Shown in pieces: positions 46,301-55,345 of a stretch of DNA of 64,000 nt. The DNA is from Bemisia tabaci. Taxonomy: Eukaryota; Arthropoda; Insecta; Hemiptera; Aleyrodidae. How positions within the stretch are numbered: the stretch's first letter is position 1; the number at the start of each line of letters is the position of its first letter. The position numbers were made by a program, and so were the translations under genes. A model generated the notes under the pieces. That model was not told where the DNA came from, did no database searches, and was given only the letters and a program-made list of their open reading frames with translations. Where the stretch lies: positions 45,916,157-45,980,156 of the forward strand of contig NC_092797.1 of the NCBI RefSeq assembly GCF_918797505.1, written 5' to 3'.

Positions 46301-49300
46301 CACCCGGAACTTTCGGCCTCTGAGCCCGGAACATTCGGACGGTATGTCTACATAGCCCGTAAGTTTTTTTTCAGTGTACAAATTACGCTTAAGAGTCGAA
46401 TGAAATTAAAATGACCCTTCAGGCAGGCACATCGCACATCGACTGTTGCTAAGAAATTATCGTTTTTGTCTCTGTTGGAATTTTCATTTTGTGTTTTATC
46501 ATTATAGACGCAATTCCGATTCCCGTCATCGTGGAGCGGAAGTCGGCAACCGAGATCCGGAAACAAGAGGAAGCGAAGAAGAAAGTGCTGAAGAGCGTGC
46601 CGGTGACGAAGATGCCGACCCGACAACCGGCAGTCCCACCGCGGAAAGTAGGACCCTCGAGGAAGATGGAGGAGGTCTCGGCCCTGAGGCACCGATCGTT
46701 GTCCCCGACGCACGAGAGCAGCTTCGCGCCGCTCGTGCCGCGGGCGACCAAGTCCCAGGAGAAGGTCATCCGGCCGGAGCTCAAACCCGTGGACACGCGG
46801 GTCCGAAGGGAGCGATTAGAGAGGAGAGTAGAGACGAGTCAGAGACGGAGTATATTCGACAGCGGCCGGGACAGCTGGCTCAACGCACCCAAAGGGGACC
46901 GCAGGAGTCAGAGGCAGCCCGAGGGGAGGGATAGGCGCACGAAGAAAGAGGAGCCGAGGACAAGGTATGTTCCTTTGTGAAATGTGACCTAGCAAGGTTT
47001 AAAGTTCCTAAAAGTTTGATGTAGGAGGATTAAATGACTAAGACACAGCTCAGAGAGATTAATTTAGCTGAACTTGGTGCAATGGACACCTAGAAGTTCC
47101 AAAAATTGACCCGCAATGATGGCGGGATCTTTATTAGTGTTTAAAAGTGGAGCAGAAAGTCAATAACGATGACACGCAGTCCTACAGCATTCATATACAA
47201 TCTTGTAGACGCTAATATGCGTTTCTCACCAACTGACCGACTGCACTGCGTTTGGTATAATGCGAGAAGTATTCACGCAGTCTTGTAGGCACTAATAAGG
47301 GCTGTGCGTCGACCGCACTGTGTGGCGCCATGCTTGAAGTATTCTTATAGTTTTGCAGGCGCTAATATATGCTTAACTCCAGCCGCACTGTCTTTGCCGC
47401 GATCATTCGAACTCGCGGCATCGAATAATGAACCTTTAAAGGCCTATGTTGTGTTTCCACGCCGTATGAGCGTTCCGATGTTGCCTCGTTTCTCTCGATT
47501 AAATATTTTTCCCGAGAAAAGTTAGGAAGATTCTTTACACCCACGACCATTACTCAATCTTTTCACTTCATTTATCATCAGAAGGTAAGACATTAATGAC
47601 TTGCCAACAAACTAACCTAAACTAGCGTTAACATAAAAATGCGCTTCTTTCAAACTGTTTCCGGTTTTGCCAAACTTATGCCTTAAATTAACTTCATTTT
47701 AAATTATAGTTCTATAGCAGATTTTAAGGTTTCTATTCGCGCAATCCTCGTAAAATTTCTTAGACCTTTTGAGCAATCCTGTATTGCCGCATCGAAGCGC
47801 GCTTCACCCTCACCATGGAACACGTTTGCTGGAGGGCTCATCGGGCCACGTGCATTTACCTACAGTGCGTCCCAAAATTCTCAAACTAAACCCATAAAAT
47901 TATTTTCCAGGTTAGACTCAGGCGATTCGATCTTGGAAGAACTGACGAAAGCGGCCGACGAGATCCTGCTGGCGGTGAACGGGTGCACGGACGACGAGTC
48001 CCGCGCCAGCAGCGACGACGAACGCAAGCCCACGAAACAGCCCGCGCCAGCGCCGGCCCCGCTGGCGGCCATCGCGGAGAACCCTCCGACGCGGCGCCTC
48101 CGGACGGCCGAGCGCTCCGAGGCCCGCCTCAAGTCCCGCGCCAAGCCCTCGACGGAGCCCACCAAGCCCGCGGAACCCTCCAGGGCCGCCCGCACCGTCG
48201 ACGAAAGGAACCGGAGGCGACTCGCCCGCGTGTCGCTCAACCGCGGACACGTCGCCTCCTCGTCCGAGGACATCGAGTCCGCCGCCGAGAACGCCGCCAA
48301 CGCCAAGATGAAGAGGGTTGTCAGGAGGGTCGTCAAGTCGCAGCCCACCAGGGATCCGGTTTCCAGCAGCCATAAACCAAGGGAAAGGTGAGTTCGCCAG
48401 TTGCTTCAATAACTCAATAAGCAAATTTTCAACATCGAATATTATACACTTTATTTCTATGAAATTCAGCTAATACGAATTTTCAAAAGGAAACAGCTGA
48501 CAGGGGTCAGAGACAAATCATGAATGCTAGGTAGTTCTTCACTGGGGAAAAAAAACATATTGGATCTAGAGTCCAGATTCTTGAAAACATTGACAAGAAA
48601 AAGGACTCTTGATTCAATCAGATTTAAGCTTAAATCAAAAGGAAATCCGAAAATAAGAAAGAAAAGGAGAAGAAAGGAAATTAAGAGGCTTGGTTCTTGA
48701 TTTAAGCTTAAATCTGTTTGAATCAAGAGTATTTTTTCTTGTCGATGTTTTTAAGAGTCTGGACTCTAGATCCAATGTGTTTTTTTCCAGTGTTGGTCGA
48801 GGATTGCAACAGTTTAGTTTTGATATCACTTCCGGGGATCGATTAAAAAATTTGCACTGAACGTTCGATGAAGATCTATACATCTTAGTCAACAAAGTGA
48901 AGAGTAATCGTTCACAGTGGGCGAAATAAAACCAAAAAAATTAGAATTAGAGTTGCAAAATGAACTCTAGTGAGTTTTAGTGCAGTTTCAGGGGATCAAC
49001 CTGAACTAAACCCTCTCCTTATCTACCCTGTTACTGAAACATATCAGAGTTCATTTTGTGGCTCTAATTTCAATTTCTGGTCTTTCTGTCTTTGTTTTTA
49101 CCTCAGAACAGAAGGTATAGACTCAGCACTGTATCTGCTGTATCACCGTATCTGTTCTTCCATTATGTTACTTTCAGAATTCAAGACACAATGTTTACCT
49201 AGTGATTTTTTTCTCTCATAGTCCATAGATCCACATCCTGTCTATCAGTGCGTTTTGAAATTTTCCTAACTTGTTGTTCTGTTTCCAAAGGGTTTATCGA

Positions 49301-51023
49301 GTGGATCACCCGGAGGAAGAGAAGAAAATCGTAAGATCGTCAACAAGAGAGAACGGACTCCGGAAAGTAGACTACCTCTCGTCCTCGGCGCACAGACGGA
49401 AGAGAACCAGCGAGACCGTAGGCAAGCCTGAAGATCTCAGAAATTCCAACGTCAGTCATTTAGAGAGCCGCAAGGAGTCTCACCGAACGGTTAGAGGTAA
49501 ATTGCATTCATTCCTTTTTCCAAATAGCACAAGGCAGTGGCGGGAATGATCGAGTTTTCCCCATTTGAAGTCATGGTAAAGAATCGATTATTCAGGTGTT
49601 TTTTGCGAACACCCTGATTATCGATCATTTTCCATAAGTTGAAACGGCAGATTAATCGATACATCGCAAAGCACGCCACGACACGCCACTGACTGCAATA
49701 AATTTGCGATGACATTTTTCAATTTTGCCGTTGTCACACTTTCAATTCGCCCGTAAGTCGTAAGTGCATTCATTGGCAGGCAGGAAAAATCATACAGCAC
49801 AATATAGCCTCTAAGTATTGGGGCACCGATGAGGTTACTTTTTAAGGCTATTTTGTCTAGTGCATCCGGAACCAGTGTGAAATGTTACGTGAAACTTGGG
49901 TTAAGAAATATGTATTGGAATACTTAAATTCGTGACTCCTATATTGGTCCTTTCATTTGGGTGTATTCGCGCGAAAAAGAACCGTTTGAAGTTGAAGTTG
50001 AAGAACCGTTGTAGCCAAAACCCTATGCATATAATTTCCTCCGATTTTATTTATTTTGTCATAGTTCTTTTCAGCAGAAGTACGTCTATTTTATATATCT
50101 GCGAACCAAATGATGCGAAAACGACACTGCAATTTTATTGCATTTAATGGCTTAGTTTACCACCTTGTAGAAAGACACATCCGTTAAAGTTTACACAAAT
50201 CAGATGCGTGTTTATTCATGATTATACGTATTGTGCATATATCTAACGAGGAGTCCTTTTGTTCCAGGATCCTCACATGGTCAAAAATGTGATTCCCGGA
50301 TCAAGATTATATCATCAAGCAATAAAAGTCGCATAATACCTTCGTAAGTAGTTCCAACCGTTCATAAATTTATTTACGATACCATCCATAATCTGATTTT
50401 GAATTCAATATTTTCAGTCTTAAATGAAAGCTTACTCCCTCGTTTACGTAATCAACTTATTTCTTTAAGTTTCATAAAAATTTGGGTTAGTAAAATAAAA
50501 AAAGAAACAAATTGATGAGTGCAACGCAAAAGTGTTGCAGCCGTGCATATTTGTTTCGCCCTCCATTTTCGGGTAGGCAACACGAGCTCATAAGAACCCA
50601 CATATAGTAGTATCATCGTGTTATCCACAATAATTACTCAGAGCACATTGCAAGAAGGGATGACTGAAATCTTTGGGTGTTCAAATAGATTTTATTGATT
50701 TATTCGTCACGTCATAATCCATTCATTGCTGTAAAATTCAATGCAGTGCAGTCCCTTAATGCGAAATAGCTAAGAATATTTTCATGTTCTGCCTTGAACT
50801 CTTTGGATACCAGTCGCATTTATTAAACCGCTAGCTTGACAAAAGCTTCCGATGTTATCAAATGCCCACTCTTTTAAAGTGAAGTTGAAATCCGTCACTG
50901 GTGCAATTTTTCTGCATGCTTGAAACTGATGCACTCGCCTATATAAATGCGAATTGTGTAAATTATTTCTTATTTTACATTCATTTTAATTTTTATTCGA
51001 TTATGTGTTTCAGATCAAAATGA
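30835..51023 (+). CDS. Large, mostly disordered protein of unknown function (spliced gene)
   Basis: Eleven exons (30835-30981, 32784-32891, 34220-36293, 37538-37938, 40725-41432, 45400-45734, 46508-46964, 47911-48387, 49291-49496, 50268-50343, 51014-51023) join with matching phases at every junction. After allowing for one lost base in each of two exons, they give about 1,666 residues. The N-terminus is probably incomplete. I do not recognise the family. Composition is Ser/Glu/Lys/Arg-rich with no membrane segment or signal peptide. Visible features are a run of five Arg (36,040-36,054), Ser-rich tracts, a Lys/Glu-rich possible coiled-coil stretch in exon 7, and two KVxF sites (35,941-35,952 and 37,821-37,832) that fit the phosphatase PP1 docking consensus. 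A cytoskeletal or scaffold role is only a guess. Introns carry several MITEs. Confidence 0.8.
31479..31625. repeat. Direct repeat, intron copy A
   Basis: It shares AAGTCCACCGGCTCAATGGT and GTCGAAATAGTTGCACGTTG with copy B at 32,118-32,274. It contains a member of the dispersed GCCTTCAATT repeat family. Confidence 0.7.
32118..32274. repeat. Direct repeat, intron copy B
   Basis: It matches copy A over about 150 bp with substitutions and short indels, about 640 bp downstream in the same intron and direct orientation. Confidence 0.7.
32784..32891 (+). CDS. Large gene, exon 2 (108 bp)
   Basis: Acceptor TGATTTACAG|CAGGTG (a tandem CAGCAG, so one Gln is optional) and donor CTTCAG|GTATGA. It has 36 codons with Gly, Pro and Gln enrichment (GGPMSGWPPIKG). 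Only this frame is open. Phase is 0 at both ends. Confidence 0.75.
33900..34150. repeat. Diverged foldback related to the 514-bp tandem unit
   Basis: TGCGAAACCACGTACCTCC faces GGAGATACGTGGTTTTGCAC. Inside lies ACGTTGCAGACTTC, as in the 52.8-55.1 kb units. It ends about 80 bases before the acceptor of the largest exon. Confidence 0.55.
34220..36293 (+). CDS. Large gene, exon 3 (2,074 bp) with a frameshift
   Basis: Acceptor CTGTTCTCAG|CTGAGC and donor AAACTGAG|GTATAG. The first part reads in one frame to about 35,500, and the rest reads only in the next frame. A single missing base between 35,482 and 35,608, most simply a G in the GGAGGGAAG run near 35,505, restores 691 codons and the correct exit phase. 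It contains a Ser-rich tract (35,150-35,210), EEWYNRRKSYGFEQM, the KVEF site and the five-Arg run. It is strongly GC3-biased compared with the introns. Confidence 0.85.
36364..36588. mobile_element. Foldback MITE, CACTGG-A-run family, intron copy
   Basis: The ends are CACTGGAAAAAAACACATTG and TTTTTTTTTTCAGTG. The inner arms (GAGTCCAGACTCT against AGAGTCTAGACTC; AAGAGTACT-like) pair. It lies 70 bases inside the intron after the largest exon. It is closely related to 48,540-48,792. Confidence 0.8.
37221..37472. mobile_element. Foldback MITE, GGAACCAAGCCACATC family, copy 3
   Basis: The left arm is AATTGAACCGCGTTAAGCAG then GGAACCAAGCCACATCA. The right arm is TGATGTGGTTTGGTTCTGTC then CGCGATCCAATT. 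It is intronic and ends about 65 bases before the next exon. Confidence 0.75.
37538..37938 (+). CDS. Large gene, exon 4 (401 bp)
   Basis: Acceptor TCCCCAG|GAGCAT and donor TACTGTG|GTGAGC. It enters in phase 2 (completing Arg before SILKNHDAK) and leaves in phase 1. It contains RRASWSVPER, a basophilic-kinase-like site, and TKVNFG, a KVxF site. GC-rich coding contrasts sharply with the flanking AT-rich introns. Confidence 0.85.
38020..38420. mobile_element. Foldback MITE, TAGACAAA family, copy 3, with nested palindrome
   Basis: The left end is CAGGATGATTATTGAC and the right end is TTTCAATAGTCAGCCCGCTG. The interior matches copies 1 and 2. It is interrupted by the palindrome at 38,170-38,301, after which the family sequence resumes (GAGAAATAGACTAACTAACG). 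Confidence 0.8.
38170..38301. repeat. Nested near-perfect palindrome (about 50-bp arms)
   Basis: CCTTAAAACACAAAGACAA through CACTCACTTGCGTAA faces TTACGCAAGTGAGTG through TTGTCTTTGTGTTTTTTAAGG. It sits inside the TAGACAAA-family element. Confidence 0.8.
38421..40724. other. Intron of the large gene
   Basis: AT-rich. A run of about 30 A (40,351-40,380) suggests a retroposed tail. No exon fits the phases of the flanking exons here. Confidence 0.5.
40725..41432 (+). CDS. Large gene, exon 5 (708 bp)
   Basis: Acceptor CATTGCAG|ATAACC and donor AACGGTG|GTAAGA (AACG|GTGGTA is an alternative in the same phase). It has about 236 codons, acidic and Ser-rich (TIDDDIVEITRH, DLDSGELSDDS). The frame reads on 29 codons past the donor to a stop, which would be an intron-retention end. 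Confidence 0.85.
44604..44939. mobile_element. Foldback MITE
   Basis: Outer arms are TGGGCCAGTTACGCTGGTCA and TGACCAGCGCAACTGACCCA (mismatched at a few sites). A central pair is TGACGTCATCCACCGCGGTA and TACCGCGATGGATGACGTCA. It is nearly palindromic throughout. Confidence 0.8.
45039..45306. mobile_element. Foldback MITE, CTGCCGTGCTAAGG family, copy 4
   Basis: The left end is CTGCCGTGCTAAGGAAGAAA and the right end is CGTTCTTCCTTAGCACGGCAG. It lies about 95 bases upstream of the next exon's acceptor. Confidence 0.85.
45400..45734 (+). CDS. Large gene, exon 6 (335 bp) with a frameshift
   Basis: Acceptor GGATTTCAG|ACGAC and donor GAAAACG|GTAAGG. The first frame (DDKNGPPVHRVVAVAKLDSY) stops at 45,651-45,653, but the next frame carries on (VPTPKVKNPSKLSPENDRI) with the right exit phase. 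One missing base near 45,615-45,625, most simply a G before AACACG, explains it. Confidence 0.8.
46161..46376. mobile_element. Foldback MITE, CACTGG-A-run family, with TA duplication
   Basis: The ends are CACTGGGAAAAAAAAAAC and TTTTTTTTCAGTG, with TA on both flanks. GC-rich inner arms pair (GTTCCGGGCTCAGAAGCCGA against CGGCCTCTGAGCCCGGAAC). It is intronic. Confidence 0.8.
46508..46964 (+). CDS. Large gene, exon 7 (457 bp)
   Basis: Acceptor CATTATAG|ACGCAA and donor GGACAAG|GTATGT. Phase 1 in, phase 2 out. It has a charged stretch (ATEIRKQEEAKKKVLK) of possible coiled coil, then Pro and Arg-rich sequence ending in many Arg/Glu/Lys residues. Confidence 0.85.
46965..47910. other. Intron with decayed repeats
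   Basis: About 47,170-47,360 has three diverged copies of the GGCGCTAATA...GAAGTATTC family related to the hairpin at 3316. A diverged CTGCCGTGCTAAGG-family arm (CACGCCGTATGAGCGTTCC) is at about 47,455-47,520. Confidence 0.45.
47911..48387 (+). CDS. Large gene, exon 8 (477 bp)
   Basis: Acceptor TATTTTCCAG|G and donor GGGAAAG|GTGAGT. Phase 2 at both ends. It opens with RLDSGDSILEELTKAADEIL, a probable amphipathic helix, then Ala/Pro/Arg-rich low-complexity sequence and a basic helix (NAKMKRVVRRVVKS). Very GC-rich. Confidence 0.85.
48540..48792. mobile_element. Foldback MITE, CACTGG-A-run family, intron copy
   Basis: The ends are CACTGGGGAAAAAAAACAT and ATGTGTTTTTTTCCAGTG. The arms contain GGATCTAGAGTCCAGA and TCTGGACTCTAGATCC. 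It is closely similar to the copy at 36,364-36,588 in the same gene. Confidence 0.85.
49291..49496 (+). CDS. Large gene, exon 9 (206 bp)
   Basis: Acceptor GTTTCCAAAG|GG and donor GGTTAGAG|GTAAAT. It enters in phase 2 and leaves in phase 1. Encodes a highly charged segment (RVDHPEEEKKIVRSS and SSAHRRKRTSETVGK). Confidence 0.8.
49535..49691. mobile_element. hAT-type MITE, CAGTGGCG family, copy 4
   Basis: The ends are CAGTGGCGGGAATGATCG and CACGACACGCCACTG, in reverse orientation to the other copies. No clear target duplication remains. It starts 38 bases after the exon 9 donor. Confidence 0.75.
49692..50267. other. Intron of the large gene
   Basis: AT-rich sequence between exons 9 and 10. Nothing further is recognised. 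Confidence 0.5.
50268..50343 (+). CDS. Large gene, exon 10 (76 bp)
   Basis: Acceptor TTGTTCCAG|GATCC and donor CCTTC|GTAAGT. It enters in phase 1 and leaves in phase 2. Ser/Lys/Ile-rich (IKIISSSNKSRIIP). Confidence 0.75.
51014..51023 (+). CDS. Large gene, last coding exon
   Basis: After GTGTTTCAG the split codon becomes Ser, then Ser-Lys and TGA (51,021-51,023). The tail is short but phase-consistent with exon 10. Confidence 0.65.
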
Positions 51024-51179
51024 AGCTGTGTAATTAAAACTAGTCACCTCAAGGTCTGATAGTCAGCTATGCGCGTGTCTGATTTTCTTCGTTGAAGCAC
51101 CCGACTACTTATCTAATTATCTGCCCCCCCCCCTCCCCACATTCTCCCGTTGGGGTGTGTTATCAGTGCTAAAAGTTAG

Positions 51180-51185
51180 AATAAA
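51180..51185 (+). terminator. Candidate polyadenylation signal of the large gene
   Basis: AATAAA lies about 157 bases after the stop codon, following a C-rich stretch. Confidence 0.5.
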
Positions 51186-52242
51186 ACTGTCTTTAGTCTT
51201 TTGAAACTTGCAAAAGAATTGAAACTGACTGGTACTAAATTAAATTCTACTAAGTACTCTAAAAACTTCTGAAGTCCCTCAATTTATATATTGTTTTTCT
51301 AGTTGTTCTGTAAATCCATGAAGCTTATTTATTAATTTATTTCTAACTAATAGCATGTCCTGTTTTGGAAACATTCAGAGACACTTTATTTCTAATTCGG
51401 AAGTCATGATTAATAGCGCAGTTATTTGGACATATACATCCCCTCCCCCTTAAAAACTGCATTAAAACTTGAAAACTATTAAGGACCGTCCTGTGTTCTT
51501 TAGGTAACTTTAAGTTCTACAATAGGTAAACTCTCCTGGACAGAGGTAAGCGAACTTCCTGTAAAAGTAGATATTTGCTGTTTTTACAAAAGTCGTGGAA
51601 TACATGGATTTATTTACATCACGGTTGTACCAACATAGAAACACATATCGCATTATTACTTATCTCCCATAAATAATTTTCCCTTATTATGAAGCCAATA
51701 GCTATGCAGTATGATTTTTTTTCTTCTGGTGTACATAACTGCTGACCATGAGACATAAATCAAAAGAAAATGAAGCCTTTTAGCCATAAGTACTTACCTA
51801 TCTCTCGTGTCATTGAACACGAAGAAAAATCTGTACCGCTGAAGATGAGAAAAAACTTAGTTTGTTTGCCTATTTTTGTATGTAGTATTTATGGACTCAC
51901 ATTCAATCGCCATGAATTGTAAATACCTATTTCTTTTTTCCCTTTTTTTACTGTTCATTGTTTAAGTGTTATTAATTCGCTCATCTGCTGTTCAAATACA
52001 GATTATTTTTTTTACTAATTGAAACAAAGTTGTAGATTTTTTCCTGTTCCACTAAAAACATGTTTACTTAAAATTATATAAAAATTGAGAAGCTTTCCGA
52101 GAGAAGGGCTCAAAAAGTTCACACGCTCTTTTTTTGGAACTTTGTCGAACTTGAATTTTCGATCGACTCTTCAGTCGAATATTTTTGTCTGCACTCTGCA
52201 TGAACCGTTTCATCAATTTTACCCAGTCATTCTTCAAGTATT
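51186..52242. other. No recognisable gene
   Basis: AT-rich sequence, probably 3' untranslated or intergenic. No coding signal or long palindrome is seen. Confidence 0.45.
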
Positions 52243-52838
52243 CAGGGCCGGATTTACCTATGGTGCATCGGTGCAGCTGCACAGGGCGCCAGATTTTGAG
52301 GGGCGCCAAATTTTGGGGGTTTTTTCCAAAATCTACAAAAAATTGAAAATTGCGTCGAAAGTTCAGAAACTCTGATTGTTGATTGATTGTATAAAGGCAA
52401 TGGAGACACACTATCTGACTATCTCGCAAGTTATTAACTAAAAAAAAACATTAACAATGTGAATATTGCATGTTATTACTCCATATGTGCCTGTGCATGC
52501 ATATGAAATGCCTATTTTTGTCCCACCAGAATTTTCTTCTGCAAAATTACATCAGAGAACCATTAATTTACTGCGTTCCATCTTTTAAATGACCTGACCC
52601 TAGACTTTAAGGGTCAAACATACTCTTAGTTTCGTAGTTAACAGTAACAGGAACCTGGTTTTGGTTTCTGCCCCAGAATCATTCACTCACTCAAAAAATT
52701 CGTATTAAGTTAGAGTTAGCACGTAGTAACCAACGACGACCGTCGGGTTGGGAAATGCGCGGGCGGGGGAGGGGAGGACGTGCGAGGGGCGCCTCGAAAA
52801 TTTCTGCACAGGGCGCCAAAAATGTAAATCTGTCCCTG
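52243..52838. mobile_element. hAT (Tip100-like) non-autonomous element
   Basis: The left end CAGGGCCGGATTTACC and right end GTAAATCTGTCCCTG match the widely known hAT terminal repeat. Next to each lies CTGCACAGGGCGCC or GCACAGGGCGCC. There is no transposase frame. Flanking 8-mers do not match, so the insertion is old or rearranged. Its right end abuts the tandem array. Confidence 0.8.
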
Positions 52839-55101
52839 TCGATAGCAGAAGATTTGGTTCGAAAATCAAAGTCGTAAATTTGGAATGTTTCTCATGGAAG
52901 TGATGACATAAGAACGGAAATTTTGAAACACCGCAATGGAGATACGTGGTTTCGCACTTCAGTCGGTGCTATACGGACATCCATCAAGTTTAAATAGTTG
53001 CATCAAGTCCCCGTCACCGCCGACCGACGCGTTTGTCGATCGAATCAACTACAGGTAGTATGAGCAGGGAGTCAAAACGCCTTCAATTTTTTGAACGCAA
53101 TACGGACATCCGTCGAGGTTGTATAGTTGTATCAAGGCGCCATAGCAAGCGCGTCCCATTGTTCATCGATACAGACGAATATAAGTTGAGAGAGGAAAGT
53201 CATGATGCCTTCAATTTTATACATACATATTTTTGGGCAAAATGAGAGACGACGTTTCTCCATTTGCGACGGTACAGACTTCCTTAGAAATTTTATTTTT
53301 CTTTCGAGAAGCTGGTCAACATAAAACTTAAATTCTCCATGATTTTTCGTATTCGATAGCAGAAGATTTGGTTCGAAAATCAAAGTCGTAAATTTGGAAT
53401 GTTTCTCATGGAAGAGATGACGCATAAGAACGGAAATTTTGAAACACCGCAATGGAGATATAGTCCAGGCGCCTGGGAAGTCTACCTAGAATTTTGAGTA
53501 CACAGCGATTTTTTTGACTTAATTTGTGTTTTTTGGGTCGCTGAATCCGAATCTGAGGTTTCCTACCGCGTATCTGGTGAGCATTTTCCGCCATTTTGAA
53601 AAAATGGCCTAAAAAGGCCTTTTTTTGCGATTGTTTTGATATAGCGGCTACGCATGAGAAAAAGTATCGGATTTAGTTTATGCTTTGAATAGCTGACAAA
53701 ATTTTGAAGAAAATGGTATATAAATATGCTAGGATTGCTCAAAAATTGAGGAACCTTGGATCTCGTAACTTTGGAACGCTTCGGAACTTGGCTGACCGCG
53801 GCGAGCCGGATCGCGCGTTGACGGGTGCGCCGCGAAAACGTGAATGGGCGCGATGTTCACGATGCTGTATCTTCCTCAATTTTTAAGCAAATGTAGCATA
53901 TGTATACACCATTTTCTTTCAAATTATGTCAGCTATTCAAAACATTAACTAAATCCGGGACTTTCTCTCATGCGCAGCCGCTAAAAAAAAACCGCAAAAA
54001 AGGCCTTTTTAAGGCATTTTTTCAAAATGGCGGAAAATGCTCACCAGATACGCAATAGGAAACTTCAGATTCGGATTCAGCGACCCAAAAAACATGAAGT
54101 AAGCCCAAAAAATCGCTGTGTACCCGAAATTCCAGGTAGCCTCATTTTTAGCTACCAGGCGTCTGGACTAATACGTAGTTTCGCACTTCAGTCGGTGCGA
54201 TACGGACATCCATCAAGTTTAAATAGTTGCATCAAGTCCCCGTCACCGCCGACCGACGCGTTTGTCGATCGAATCAACTACAGGTAGTATGAGCAGGGAG
54301 TCAAAACGCCTTCAATTTTTTGAACGCAATACGGACATCCGTCGAGGTTGTATAGTTGTATCAAGGCGCCATAGCAAGCGCGTCCCATTGTTCATCGATA
54401 CAGACGAATATAAGTTGAGAGAGGAAAGTCATGATGCCTTCAATTTTATACATACATATTTTTGGGCAAAATGAGAGACGACGTTTCTCCATTTGCGACG
54501 GTACAGACTTCCTTAGAAATTTTATTTTTCTTTCGAGAAGCTGGTCAACATAAAACTTAAATTCTCCATGATTTTTCGTATTCGATAGCAGAAGATTTGG
54601 TTCGAAAATCAAAGTCGTAAATTTGGAATGTTTCTCATGGAAGTGATGACATAAGAACGGAAATTTTGAAACACCGCAATGGAGATACGTGGTTTCGCAC
54701 TTCAGTCGGTGCTATACGGACATCCATCAAGTTTAAATAGTTGCATCAAGTCCCCGTCACCGCCGACCGACGCGTTTGTCGATCGAATCAACTACAGGTA
54801 GTATGAGCAGGGAGTCAAAACACCTTCAATTTTTTGAACGCAATACGGACATCCGTCGAGGTTGTATAGTTGTATCAAGGCGCCGTAGCAAGCGCGTCCC
54901 ATTGTTCATCGTTACAGACGAATATAAGTTGAGAGAGGAAAGTCATGATGCCTTCAATTTTATACATACATATTTTTGGGCAAAATGAGAGACGACGTTT
55001 CTCCATTTGCGACGTTGCAGACTTCCTTAGAAATTTTATTTTTCTTTCGAGAAGCTGGTCAACATAAAACTTAAATTCTCCATGATTTTTCGTATTCGAT
55101 A
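52839..55101. repeat. Tandem array, three copies of a 514-bp unit
   Basis: Units begin near CGATAGCAGAAGATTTGGTT at about 52,839, 53,354 and 54,583. Units 2 and 3 are spaced exactly 514 bases apart at equivalent points (54,262 and 54,776). Copies are nearly identical apart from a few substitutions and the foldback inside unit 2. Each contains the dispersed AAAACGCCTTCAATTTTTTG...AAGGCGCC hairpin. A 70-codon frame recurs in each unit but has no domain and is not taken as a gene. Confidence 0.85.
53461..54170. mobile_element. 710-bp foldback element inside tandem unit 2
   Basis: The ends are TAGTCCAGGCGCCTGG and CCAGGCGTCTGGACTA. ATA is duplicated at 53,458-53,460 and 54,171-54,173. The arms pair over about 300 bp each (GCCATTTTGAAAAAATGG region, GTGAGCATTTTCCGCC against GGCGGAAAATGCTCAC) around a GC-rich centre. 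Units 1 and 3 show the empty site. Confidence 0.9.
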
Positions 55102-55229
55102 GCAAATATTATTACCTCAAATCTTTACCTCAATCTGATTACCTCAAATTTGATGCTGTATCATTGTTTCTAACTTTGCCAAACATGGTGCGGCCGCCTC
55201 GCCGCGCCGGTCGGCTTGAAACGCAAATG

Positions 55230-55345
55230 AACGCCTACAAGACTGCAGGAATACTTCACGCATTGCGTAATACTTAGTGCGGTCGCTGGTCAGCCCGAAA
55301 AACATACTAGCGCCTACATGACTGTAGAATTACTTCACGCATTGC
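55230..55345. repeat. GCGCCTACAAGACTG...TTCACGCATTGCG repeats
   Basis: Two diverged direct copies (about 55,233 and 55,310) of the sequence that forms the hairpin arms at 3316-3401. Confidence 0.6.

Noticed and set aside
47918..48424. Gly/Arg-rich minus-strand frames opposite exon 8
   Set aside because: Antisense shadow of a GC-rich coding exon.
53033..54988. 70-codon frame repeated three times in the 514-bp tandem units
   Set aside because: It recurs only because the unit is repeated. It overlaps the dispersed hairpin repeat and has no domain or splice context.
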